Shown piece by piece: positions 10,476 through 21,800 of a DNA stretch of 64,000 nt. This DNA is from Glycine soja. Taxonomy: Eukaryota > Streptophyta > Magnoliopsida > Fabales > Fabaceae. The stretch spans positions 2,308,718-2,372,717 of the forward strand of contig NC_041004.1 of the NCBI RefSeq assembly GCF_004193775.1, in the 5' to 3' direction. The translations under genes and the position numbers were made by a program. The notes below the pieces were generated by a model that had not been told where the DNA came from, made no database searches, and saw only the letters and a program-made list of their open reading frames with translations. Position 1 is the stretch's first letter. The number at the start of each line of letters is the position of its first letter.

Positions 10476-13091
10476 TTAATATCTACCAACTGTGATAAAG
10501 TCATCATCATCAAGAACTTGCACATCTTTGTCTCCAACAAAATGCTCTCTACCAATTTCCTTCACCAACATGACAAACTCTATCCTTTTCTCCACAAGCA
10601 AGGGCAAAAGGGGTAGCCTGAAAACCGGTTTGATGACACCAAGTTGAGCAAGAGCAGTGTTCAAAGCAATAGGAACAGGTTCCTGAGAGAGCCAATCAAA
10701 CAGAGGAATCACCTTTGAATTCAGTGTAGCATTCTTGCCCTCAAACATGAGTTCTCTCATTAAACCGGGAATCAAGTTGCTGGCAACGGATTGAACTCCA
10801 ACAGCACCAAAATCCCATCTAGCATCATGGCTTGTTTTGTCAATTCCTGTCCACACAACAATTCCTTGATCTGTGTAGTGTTTGATCCTCTCATTTCCCA
10901 CACACTCCTTTAAACCAACCAAGTTAGGATTTTGAGCCAAATTTTGAACCACACTAGGAGGAATATCTTGATTAGTCCTTGTTGGTATGTTGTATATGAT
11001 GATTGGACCAATGGAAAGAACACTATTGTAGTGAGCAACCAAACCATCCAATGAGGTTTTTCCATAGTAAGGGTTTATGTGAAGTGCAGCATTCATTCCA
11101 ACAGCAAAACCTCTCTCAGTGGCCTTGATTGCTTCTGATGTGCAATTGCTTCCAGCATTACCGACAACCTTAACTTTGTTGCCAAAACTGTTAACTGTGT
11201 GTGCAATGAGCATTATTTGTTCATCCCAGGTCATTAGTTGGCCTTCACCAGTTGTGCCAGCAACAAGAATGCCTTCAACGCCATTCGCGATCTGCATATT
11301 CACCAAGTTATCATATGCTTCAAGATCAAATTTGCCGTTGGGTAGGTATGGAGTTTTAACCGCGGTTATCAGTCGCAGACTCCTTATGTCCCCAATTGAT
11401 GTCCTGCAATTACAGTACATGAAAAAATTATTTCCATGAACAAGTTTCCACAAAACTTAGTTTGTATATGAATATAATTGTAAAAATTGGTTAACAAGTT
11501 TAGATTTGTCAACCAAAACCAGCCAAATCATGAAGCTAAAAATGTATGATGTATATACTTCTAGATTTTTAAGCACATCCATTGCAAATCAAAATATGAC
11601 TAAAATATGTTTTTAGTCCTTATACTTTGGATAAAAATTGGTTTTAGTCCTTGTACTTCAATTTTCTTCAATTTGGTTCCTGAAGTGTACAAAAAACAAT
11701 GGTTTTTGTCTCTACTTATAAATAGTTTTCACCCTGAAGAAGGACGAAAACTACGATTTTTGTAAAGTTCAGAAATTAAATTGATCAAAGTTTCGAGATC
11801 AAAACCAAATTTCACAAAAAAAGTATCGGAACTAAAAATATATTTTACTCTTAAAATATATATGCATATCCAGCTGCGGATATGTATTATATAACTTGTT
11901 ATAAAACTGCATTGCAGATCAAAGATACAGATCTAGATGAAATATAAGCCTTGGTTATCTAAACTAAATCTCAAAGTGAACATACAGGAATTACTAATGC
12001 GAATTAAGTTCAAAGTGAAGACAACAGAGATATTGTGTAAAGCTTTAGATGCTTGTGTCACAAGGTAGATTAGAAAACTAGTTCCTAAGACTCTTCAAGA
12101 AATTCTATCCAGAGAAGAAGAGATTACAAATATTCCAACTTAGTAGACACAAACACATAATACACAAAATAACTTATTGGAATGATAACAAATGGAATGT
12201 ATACAATTTAACAGGATGAAGAATTCACATGGAACAGAACATTAATTCATTATTCAAATCCACCTATTTTTTACCGCGGAGCTGCTCATTGGGAGGCAAA
12301 AATCATTTCTTACAGCTGCTTGTGGAGCCTTCCAGCATGTGTTCCTGGGATCCATACAAAGAAAAATTAAAGTGATTACACTAACCAAAGTTTGGATTAA
12401 CGGCCACAAAATTTGGTATTTTTTTCTTTCAGCTGCAGTTGCACAGTTGGCTTGCACCAAAACCACTGATCACAGTACATGTCTAAGATTCATTTTTCAA
12501 AACCTCTCATGAAACTGACCAATATAAATGATTATTTCTCCAAAATATACTGAACACAATATGCACTACTTAATAACTTCTAATTAAAGATAAGTCCCAC
12601 CAGTTTATGGCAATATTATGCCTTCTAAATTTTAATTTCATCAAAACCCTGCAAAGTATATCATTGTATAAAAACTGCTGAAACACAGTGAATAAAGTCA
12701 ATAAACAATCTCACCAACTATCAGCATACTTGTATTACATATAGTGACCTCTTTTTTTTTCCCATGAGACACAAATGAATCACTAATCACTCGAGATGCT
12801 AAAATTCATCTAAGGGAATGATCTCCTAAGAGATGTTATTCCATATACACTAATCAGGATGCAACTCATGACTACATGCTTAAGAAATAAAATTATCTAT
12901 TAATCATGTCATAATATATTGGTAAAATAACATATGTACTTTATAATAGAGTTTATTTAAATTAAAATAACAACAATAATGAACATAATAGAGTTTATTT
13001 ACCTCTTGTTGCAAGTGGTGGCAATGGAGTGGGAAAAGGCTAAACCGGGTCCTCTGAACAATAAACTGCTACTACAATTGTTGTTCAACAT
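10476..13091 (-). CDS. DHDPS: 4-hydroxy-tetrahydrodipicolinate synthase, chloroplast type
   Basis: Catalyses condensation of pyruvate with aspartate semialdehyde, the first committed and lysine-inhibited step of lysine synthesis in plastids. Exons on the minus strand are 13091-13003, 12344-12264 and 11403-10476. Both junctions split an Arg codon and keep frame (AAGAG|GTAAAT to CCCAG|GAAC; AATAG|GTGG to TGCAG|GACA). The total is 365 residues, normal for plant enzymes. The first ~40 residues are Ser/Asn-rich and almost free of acids, like a transit peptide. Active-site residues are present: T107-T108 of GTTGEG, Y170 in NPYYGKTS, Y194 and R199 in YNIPTRT, and the Schiff-base K222 in GLKECVGN. 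The C-terminus [11 protein letters not shown]...GRY is typical. Lysine-site positions N143, E147, Y169 and W116 are kept, but the usual His is Q119. The loop after VVWTG reads [10 protein letters not shown] where plant enzymes usually have NDDQCHDARW. This is a divergent but apparently intact paralogue. The start at 13091 is the first in-frame ATG of the predicted exon. Confidence 0.88.
11598..11850. repeat. MITE-like inverted repeat in a DHDPS intron
   Basis: The left end GACTAAAATATGTTTTTAG and the reverse complement of the right end (GAGTAAAATATATTTTTAG) match over about 30 bases and continue into TCC...TACTTT on both sides. AAAATAT lies on both flanks and may be a remnant target duplication. 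It sits inside the second intron (11404-12263) of the dihydrodipicolinate synthase gene, well away from both splice sites. The type resembles the common plant MITEs that begin with TTTTAGTCC. Confidence 0.65.
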
Positions 13092-13746
13092 GGTCAAGAA
13101 AAATCCGAACGGTTTTGGCTTGGAATTAGTTGGGAAAAAACAGAGGAGCAAGGTACGGAGAGAAAAAGAACCAACAGGGAGATCGCGAGCGTTGACCAAA
13201 GGAATCAGTGTAATAAATATTTGTTTTTTGTTTTGGCAACTTAATATTTAAAGGAATCGGTGTAATAAATATTTACGCTATCCCATTGATGGTTCCAGAC
13301 AGCAAAATAAATCAAGAAAGATGCCAGAAATTTTGTAAAATTGGAATGAATTTAAAGTATATAAAATTTGTTTATAGAGCTTTTTTTATGTACCGTAATT
13401 AAAGAGTTTTAATATCTTCATGCACGATTATTTTTTTGGTCAAACAGCTTTCGGTGTTTGGATGGGAAATTTAAAGAATTTTAAATTTTAAAAATTTTAA
13501 ATGTTTCAATTTAAAATCTTTTATTTTCAAAATTTTATGTTTGGATAAAAAAATTAAATTCCTTCATTTTTTAAATTTTGTGTTTAGATAAAAAAATTAA
13601 TTTTTTTTATTTTCAAAATTTCTTATTGATAAAATAATTAAATGTATTCTTTTTTAAAATTTTATATTTGAATAAAACAATTTTTTAATAAAGAGAGGAT
13701 TGAGGCTGTAATAAAAAAGAAGTAAAATTAGTTATAAAAACAGGAT

Positions 13747-14212
13747 TGAAACAATTTCTCAAGCGAAAGAGCATGAAGCAGTCTCTCTCTCTCTCCATTA
13801 TTTTCCCCTTCATCCAACCCAAGAAGATCCCATCAACCACCCTTCAACCAAGCAAGCTCAAAGCCCCAACCCAAGCTTCATCCCTCACACACCTTTCTCT
13901 CTCCACCACCACTCCTCCTCCTTCCAAAACCTCCTTCAAATCCACCAATCCCCTCCACGCCCCTCTCTCCCTTGCTCCCCATTGCCCCCATGATCCTTCC
14001 AATGTCGTCGCCCTCCATCACGCTATCTCGTTTGGTTCTGCAACGACTTCTGTCTCCTCAACAATGAGTGTCTCACTGCCGCTAACAACGACTCCCTCTC
14101 TGTCCTCCCCGTCTATTGCTTCGACCCCTCCGACTACGGCAAGTCGGCATCCGGCTTCGACAAGACCGGCCCCTATCGCGCTGTCTTCCTCATCGACTTC
14201 GTCTCCAACTTT
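13747..14212 (+). pseudogene. 5' fragment of PHR2-like photolyase/cryptochrome gene
   Basis: A GC-richer, codon-like block stands out from the AT-rich surroundings. An N-terminal Ser/Thr/Pro-rich part ends in HDPSNVVALHHAIS. From about 14018 a second frame reads LVWFCNDFCLLNNECL, LPVYCFDPSDYGKSASGFDK and TGPYRAVFLIDFVSN. This is the start of the photolyase-homology region as found in plant PHR2 (blue-light photoreceptor/photolyase-like) proteins. The two parts lie in different frames, so a frameshift falls near 14000-14030, and a TGA closes the second frame upstream. The usual VWFRND core reads VWFCND. Homology stops at about 14212 in a T/A run, before any FAD-binding region. It is a truncated, frameshifted copy of a first exon and cannot encode a working photoreceptor. 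Confidence 0.78.
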
Positions 14213-14227
14213 TTTAATGTTATTTTA

Positions 14228-14416
14228 TTTTTTTAAAAAAAGAAGGTAATGTTATTAGAGATTATAGAAAATCAATAAAGCAGTTAGAAAAATAGAGTTA
14301 ATTGTCAGTAAAAAAATAGAGTTAATTAGGACGTTAGTTAGATATAATATGCTCTATAAATAAGAGCCTCCACTTTGTAATATTTCATATCCTTTCAATC
14401 AATTCAATATGTGACC
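14228..14416 (+). repeat. possible LTR fragment
   Basis: The stretch TGTTATTAGAGATTATAG...GCTCTATAAATAAGAGCC...TGTAATATTTCAT...TTTCAATCAATTCAAT has the order of a copia-type LTR: a TG start, a TATA-like box, then a pyrimidine-rich end. No internal region or second LTR is seen. It would explain why the photolyase-like homology stops just before it. Recognition is by pattern only. Confidence 0.35.
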
Positions 14417-14489
14417 ACATGAGTATGAATATGTTCTTTATCTCTCTTATGCATTTGATCTTCATCCCTTTGATCCATGGATTCATAAA

Positions 14490-14862
14490 AAATGTAAATT
14501 AATATCAAGAACTTGAACATCTTTTTCTCCAACAAAATGTTCCCTACCAATTTGCTCCATCCTTTTCTCCACAGGCAGAGGCACATGTGGAAGCCTGAAA
14601 ATTGGCTTGATAACCCCAAGTTGAGCAAGAGCAGTGTTCAAAGGAATTGGGTTTGGCTCAAGGCAAAGCCAATAAAACTGTGGCATGAGCTTTGAATTCA
14701 TTGTATCATTCTTGCCCTCAAACATGAGTTCTCTAATTAAACCAGAAATGATCTAGTTGCTGATGACAACATATTGAACTCCAACAGCACCAAAATCCCA
14801 TCTAGCATCATGGCACTCTTCATCATTTGCAGACCACACACCAATTCCTTCGCTTGCATATT
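14490..14862 (-). pseudogene. 3' fragment of a second dihydrodipicolinate synthase gene
   Basis: On the minus strand from about 14862 this reads [23 protein letters not shown], then an in-frame TAG within [12 protein letters not shown], then [32 protein letters not shown] and [15 protein letters not shown]. It covers roughly the last third of the enzyme. A short in-frame loss removes residues between VEKRM and EQIGREHF, and the normal acidic C-terminus after QVLD is replaced. The active-site lysine region is absent. It keeps the more usual ND..CHDARW loop, unlike the intact gene 1.4 kb away, so it is not a recent simple copy of that gene. Non-functional. Confidence 0.88.
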
Positions 14863-15112
14863 GATTTGATCATGCAAAGAAACATCAAAAATTAAAATTA
14901 TAAAACTAATTAACCACCAAAATTTGCTATCCTTCTACTGCGCATTTACCACCATTTACTGGTCTTACCAAAGAAAATGGAGTTTTAAAAATTAATTTTA
15001 ATGGAGTTCGATGAACAAATTCACCAAGCAGTCTTTTTTACCGCAATTCAGCAAGCAGTTAATTTTATTAAAATCCTACAAATAATAATAATAATCAACC
15101 TCATCAGTCACT

Positions 15113-15284
15113 GTTAGAGCATCTTCAATCTTGCAATTAAGCAACCAATTTTGAATTGTTTATCTTATCTTAATTGATTCCTACAATGTTACATCATAAT
15201 TAAATAATTTATATATATTTTACTCCAATATTATAATGTTAAGTAACTCTTGAATTACTCCCTTAAATAATCCTTAAATGACAA

Positions 15285-15330
<46 letters not shown>

Positions 15331-15745
15331 CTTTTTAATCAACACTTTTGTTTGTATAAGCAACCAAAGCGATCATCTTCAATGGTAAAAAAATTAAGCA
15401 TTGGTGTCTAAAAATAAGCAACTTGTTTCTTTAATGCATAATTGTTTAAATGAGTTGTGTATTTAAAATTTATGAGTCCTACAATGTTACACAAATTTAA
15501 AAATTTTACACAAAAATTTACTTCAATGTTAAAGTTACTAAAGTAAGTCATTTACTTACTTGAATCACATTAAATTTTGTAATTAAAAAATTGTTATTTA
15601 ATTGATAAGAATGAATTAAACAACTCATTTAAATAACACACTATCAAGCCGTCCACTCTAAAGATAAAACTTTATTAAACAATATTACTTAATTTGTAAT
15701 TTGAAGTAACTCATAAAACACACCCGTTAGAAATGCTCTTGGCTC
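15113..15745. repeat. MITE-like element with a (TA)n core
   Basis: The left end GTTAGAGCATCTTCAATC and the reverse complement of the right end (CCAAGAGCATTTCTAACG) share the AGAGCATCT/TTTC type of terminus common in plant MITEs. The interior repeats a GCAACCAA...TCTTCAATGG theme and carries a (TA)n tract at about 15288-15329. The right end is duplicated as a 20-bp tandem repeat. Confidence 0.5.
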
Positions 15746-15765
15746 GTTAGAAATGCTCTTGGTTA
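15726..15765. repeat. 20-bp tandem duplication
   Basis: GTTAGAAATGCTCTTGG is present twice, in units of 20 bases, at the right end of the MITE-like element. Confidence 0.9.
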
Positions 15766-18700
15766 GTATATATTGACATGAACCATTAAAAAAAGAGATG
15801 ATTAAATAAACAAAGGATTATTCATTTAAGTAAAAAAAAAAAAAAACCAGAAGACAATTGACCTGTTGTTGACAACATTGGTGGAAGGGTGCAAATATAT
15901 AATTTACTCTTCATGTATCACAGATTCTCAATTTAGTTCCTAACTTTCTATACATGAAAAATTATTAAATTAGTTTATACATGTGTAGACAATAGACAAT
16001 TATGGTCCTTGTTGTTAACCCATCATAAATGACGAATTTTTCGGGTCAAGTTGGGAGGTGGAAGCAAGGTGGACGAGTGTTTCTTTTTAGGTTGGACAAC
16101 AACATGCAAAACTCGGCTTTTGATTTTCAAAAATTAGTTTATGGAGTGTATAAATACATTTTAGAAACTAATTTTTGGAACATCTATCAATTTTCAGAAT
16201 ATTTTTCTATTTTTAAAAATATGTTCTGGAAATTAGTATTTAAAAGGGGGAATACAAGTAGAATTATTTGCAAATGAATTAGAAAGAGAAACGGGCTTGG
16301 AGTATGTACATAGTATTAGACTACTGGGACAGGACCAGTTTTATCTCCAAAGAAGGGTAAACGCCCTTAATCAGAGCAGGGGAACATTTTTCAAATGGAA
16401 CCAAATAGTTAACTAAATAATAGTAATAGTAATTAAAAAAGAAAGGATTTCATTTTATTAATTGTTAACTAATTAGAAATTATTTTCAAGATGTTTTTTG
16501 AAATAATTATTATAACTATTAATAATATTATCATGCATCTTATGTTAATACACGTAGTTGATGAGTAACGACCCTTACACTGCTAATGTATATATTCATA
16601 TTTTGTGCGGGAGAGTTTTCCTTTTAACAAACTATGATATGAATACATGGTAAAGACAATGGTGGAGAAAAAAAAAAAAAACTCGTCTAGAACGAAAATG
16701 AGAGAAAGGAGATTTGGATGCATACAAATATACCACTTGAATGTTTTATTTATCACATATTTTGTACTTTATGTTTTTCGTTTTTTTTTTAAAAAAAAAT
16801 TATGTGCTTTTGTATTTGCATTCTTTTTTGTTATTGTTCTTTTTAGTTTTTCATTTAACTGCTGGTAATTTTTCATATTGTATATTTTTGGTTTTTAGTC
16901 TTTCGTTATGGGTTGTGTACCTTAATTTTGTTTTTCATATTTCATTATTATTATTGCTCACACAAATTATTTTAATGAATTGTATGCCCATTGTTTTAAC
17001 TTTGCTTATTCGTTTCAATTCATTATAATGGAGAATAAGTTTCACATTCATGCTCCTAAAAAAAAAGTTACACATTAATGAATTAAATTCTAAAAAAAGA
17101 AAAAATGAGTAAAAAAGTTATGATTTTCATGTCCTTGTTAGAGAGATATGAATCAAAATATTTCTATCACTCAAGTCGAAAGCACATAATCTTATTTTTC
17201 CACATATTTAGACAATGAGTGACACAAATTCTAATATATTATTAGAACTCGTATTTAAATGAAGACTAAAATAAAAAAAATAAAGATATATATCAATATT
17301 TTTAACTATGTTAATAAAATATTTATTATATATAAAATTTAAAAACAATTAAAAATATAAATTATAAATTTAACATCGTTATTATATTAATTATATTTCA
17401 TTAATGTAAGTGTTTTGTGAGAGTGTATGCACTACTTATTGTGGTAAAAAAGAGTTGAATTAAAAGCTTATAATTAAACTAAATGATATATAAAAAATAA
17501 AAATGTTTCTTTTGACAGAGATGGAAGCATATGAAATAGAACCTCATTGGATCGTGTCTTATTATTACATGTTGTCGTGACACGTATTTTTAACTCATTA
17601 AACCCTAGTTGTCTACTTGTCTTGTGGATTTAAGGCACGATCTACAACATTGCCCACTAAACTAATTGATGGCATTAATATTTCTCATTCACTTGCTCAC
17701 CCACTCACATAAGATAAGAGTTAGAGATATATAGACACACTCATAGTTATTACTTTACCCTAGGGAGACCCTTTAGTAGTAGAATTAGGATATATTTTTC
17801 TTTTCTTTTAAGAAAACAAATATCCTTCATTGAAGATAATTTTATTTCATTAAATTAAAATAATTTCACATTGGTTCATGTATGTGTTGTTGGGTAGTAC
17901 CTAAAATGGATATATGAAAACTATAATTCGATCTTTATTATTATTCTTTATTATGAAAAAAAAAACATGCACACTTATAATCCGAAACTATTCTTTATAT
18001 TTAATCTAATTATTTATTCATGGTAATGGTTTCTATAATATTGTTGTCAGGTACAAATAACTTGTAATTTTACTTTCTTTTTTATGGGTACCAATTGTGA
18101 ATAACATTTTTTTTTCCAAATACTTAATAGTTTTATATTCAAAAATAGAATCTAAGATCACCAAGTTAAGTTGAAATAGTCCTGCATTACAAAAATATAT
18201 AAAACTCATTTTTTTTAAAAATATTTAACATAGTTATATATAAAAAATTAAAAATCTAAGATCACAAATTTCACCGAAACAATTACGATCCTCTACATAA
18301 TTTTGCTCCGTTTTCATTTTGGTTCATATAATTAAAGCATGCTTAAATTTTGAAATAATGCAACGATCCGTATATAATTTTCTTTAAACAAGGAACAATT
18401 TCAGCCAAGAGCCAAGAATCAATCCAAATAATACATTTTTTTATAAAATATTTATTAATGATTAATTTTGATTACTGATTGAATATCTTTTATGGAGTCT
18501 CCTTTTTTATTATATTCCCTTTTTCATTTACAAAGTTTAAATTTAAGAACTTATTTAAGTAGATGAAATATAGTAACATTCTATAAATTATAGATACTTT
18601 AATAGCAGCATAATTTATATTTAAATAAATTTTGCATCAGTTTTAGTTAAAAAAAAATAATACTTGACACGTTTTCTGTACGTTTTGAATAATAATAATA

Positions 18701-18820
18701 ATAATAATTATGAAATGAAAATGCTTCAAAATTAAAACTCGGTAACTCTAACTCACCATCACAAACAGAAAAACGCTTCCATTTGAATTTCAGCAACTGA
18801 AGAAGCTCTTACTCACTGCA

Positions 18821-21800
18821 ATGGCTTACCGAAACGGCGTCGCTCTGGCTCAGAGGGGAAGTGCCGTTAAGTTCGAACGCCCAAACCATCTCAGAACAAC
18901 GGCGTCGCCTAAGCCCCGCCTCCCTCACTCGCCGGGATCCGCCGTCCGCCGCTCCCCCGCCGCCGCCAGAAGCGGAGACGGAGGTTAGTTAGTTAGTTAG
19001 AAGCAAGCTAATTAGTTATTTAGACTTCCTTCATTTCACACAGAGAAAGAGAGAGGTCGAGGGAGAAGAAGCAATGTAGCTATAATAAATAGAACGGTTT
19101 CAACTAAGAAGATAAGTTGCAGTGGAGAACGACTGCGAGTTTTGTTTCTGCTTTTGTCGTTTTTCGTTGGTGTTTTTATTTTTCTGCGGAGAATGTATTT
19201 CGTGCTTCCATTTCGTATCTCTTTCTGACGATGATTCGCTATTCGTGTTATGCTGTGTTAGTAGGTTTGGTATGAAGTAACGCAATTACGCGAATAGTAG
19301 TGATCAGGTATAGTTATTGATGGATAATGTGTTGTTGTGATTATTTGTTATTCAGTGATTTGAATTTTGAAGTGTTGTTGCTTCAACATTTGGATCGCAT
19401 TAGAAAAAAAGGGAAAATGGAGGTTAAATGTTAAAATTACTGAGGCTTTGGAACTCTATATCGGTATCTCGGTATCTAGATTAGGCTTTTTCATGCAAAT
19501 TGTGTAATTAAATTCAAATTCAGATCTTAATTATATTACTGGTATCTTTATTTTATGGAAAGTAGGCCTTGGTGTAGCGTTATAGATGAATGCTTTGTAA
19601 TCAAAGATGAATTTGTATTATATCGTGTTTATGAGAATTTGATGTTTTGGTCGTTAGGATTGGAGAAGCACATCGTGTAGTTGAGAACCCATTCTAAAAG
19701 CCAGGGTGGTATAAGAGGGTTCAGACTTTGTATAGTTAAGAGTATTATGTTTTGCATATATCATATATGTCATTAATAAGTTTTATAATATTATTTTTTA
19801 CATTAGGCACACTCTTAAGAGTTTATGAGTGGAGTTTATCGACTCTCCACAAGTTTATGTAGAGTCATATACTCTTGAATTTGACTACCTTAGTTCTTAT
19901 AGTTTACATTTACTTCAAAAGCCAATTACTGTAATTTGCAGAGAATGTGACTATTCTAATTGTTCTCTATTCTGCTGTTTTCTTGGCTATGGCACTGGCA
20001 GTATTGTTACTTGTTTTCTTATCAATTATCATGCTTATGTATACTATAGTGCCTGGAAGAGTTCGAGTGGCTGTAAGGTTGAGACCTCGAAATACTGAAG
20101 AAATGGTGGCTGATGCTGATTTTGCCGACTGGGTTGAATTACAGCCAGAGGTGCATTTTGGTCATCTGTTTGTGAATTCTGCATTTTAATTTAATTACTG
20201 CATTTTAAGGTTTCACCCTTATTTTTGTTAAATCTCATTCAGCTTAAAAGACTGAAACTTCGGAGAAACAATTGGGATTCAGATACTTATGAGTTTGATG
20301 AAGTGCTTACTGAATTTGCATCACAAAAGCGTGTTTATGAAGTTGTAGCCAAGCCAGTAATTGAGGTCTGTTGTAACAATGCATTTCCTGATTGGCCTTT
20401 TCTTAGCCAACAGACTTTGTTTACTTTAATTTATGATTTGATTAGCAAATGATAATATTCCTATTGTGGAAGATCCAAAAACTGGTGATGTGTCTTTGTC
20501 TGGAGCTACTCTAGTGGAAATCAAGGATCAGCCAAGTTTCTTGGAGTTGCTTAGAGTAGGGGAAACTCATCGAATTGCTGCCAACACAAAGTTGAATACT
20601 GAATCTTCTCGTAGTCACGCTATTCTGATGGTGAAATAATGAACTGTGTATTGTTTACGTTTTAATTACTCTTACCTGTCTTGAACCAAGATATCAAATT
20701 AAGCTTCTTCTTTTTCATTTAATAAAAATAATATCCTATCTTGATGAAATTATCTAGTCTCACAGGTACATGTTAAGAGATCTGTTGTGGACAGTGAAGA
20801 TGTTGTTTATACTGAAAATAATGATGTCTCTCACTTGACTAAACCTTCAAAACCACTTGTTCAAAAGAGCAAGTTGGTTGTGGTAGATTTGGCAGGATCA
20901 GAGCGTATCCATAAGGTATATACTGAAACTGAACTTAAGATTTGTGTGTGTGTGCACTTGTGCACACAAATATGCATGCATGTTATTATTATTATTGAAC
21001 TTTGCCTCTAATTTTATTTTTTTCCCACCTGGAAGTGAAGGGTACATGCTAGAGGAAGCTAAATCTATCAATCTTTCACTTATTGCACTGGGAAAATGTA
21101 TTAATGCTCTAGCAGAAAACAATTCTCATGTTCCATTTTGTGATTCAAAGCTTACTAGATTGCTCAGAGATTCATTTGGAGGTAAGAAACTTTAATCAAT
21201 TTGTCAGATATCATGCTATTAGCCTTTTGTACTTTAGCATGATGTGATGAAATACAATAATAAGATGTGATTTATGGTTTAGGAAACTAGTTTCTGCATT
21301 CTTATATAATAATGTTTACAATATCATTCTCTGAGTCTCTATGCATTCCTTGTTATTCTTCTTCTGGGATGTTTTTGATGTTTACTGAAACATGTAGTGG
21401 TTTTGGTTATGTCATTCTATATTTGTGTTTTATGTTTTCCAATCATTCACAGGAACAGCAAGGACTTCATTAATTGTTACTATTGGCCCATCTCCACGCC
21501 ATCGAGGAGAGACTTCTAGTACCATATTGTTTGGCCAAAGGGTCAGTTTTGTTTACCATGAATTTCTGTATTTGATGTATAATTCCTATTCATACAATAT
21601 GCTAGTTATAAAACCATTACTGAGCTTCTACCTAACACCTGAAGTTTTTTGAAGAGTTGGTTGCAGTTGTTGATTTGGTATCAAATCCTCTATGACCAAG
21701 TGTTAATATACTCTAGCCAGCATCTTAATTTGCATCTGTCTACTGTCTAGTTAATTTACCCCTAACAATTTGAAGTATCTTAGTTAATTCATTTTGTAAC

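Larger units (their letters stand above)
14870..18800. other. AT-rich intergenic DNA with a MITE-like element
   Basis: No gene is supported. Besides the repeats listed separately, it holds A/T-rich spacer and short biased frames. A stretch at 17510-17770 is a little less AT-rich and may be promoter-like or repeat-derived. The 18700-18820 end is the probable promoter and leader of the kinesin locus. Confidence 0.55.

Noticed and set aside
11119..11439. 106-residue + strand frame over the dihydrodipicolinate synthase exon.
   Set aside because: Antisense shadow of a strongly conserved coding exon.
16647..17028. Two Phe/Leu-rich frames that look like membrane proteins.
   Set aside because: They arise from T-rich spacer. 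No start context, splice signals or family similarity.
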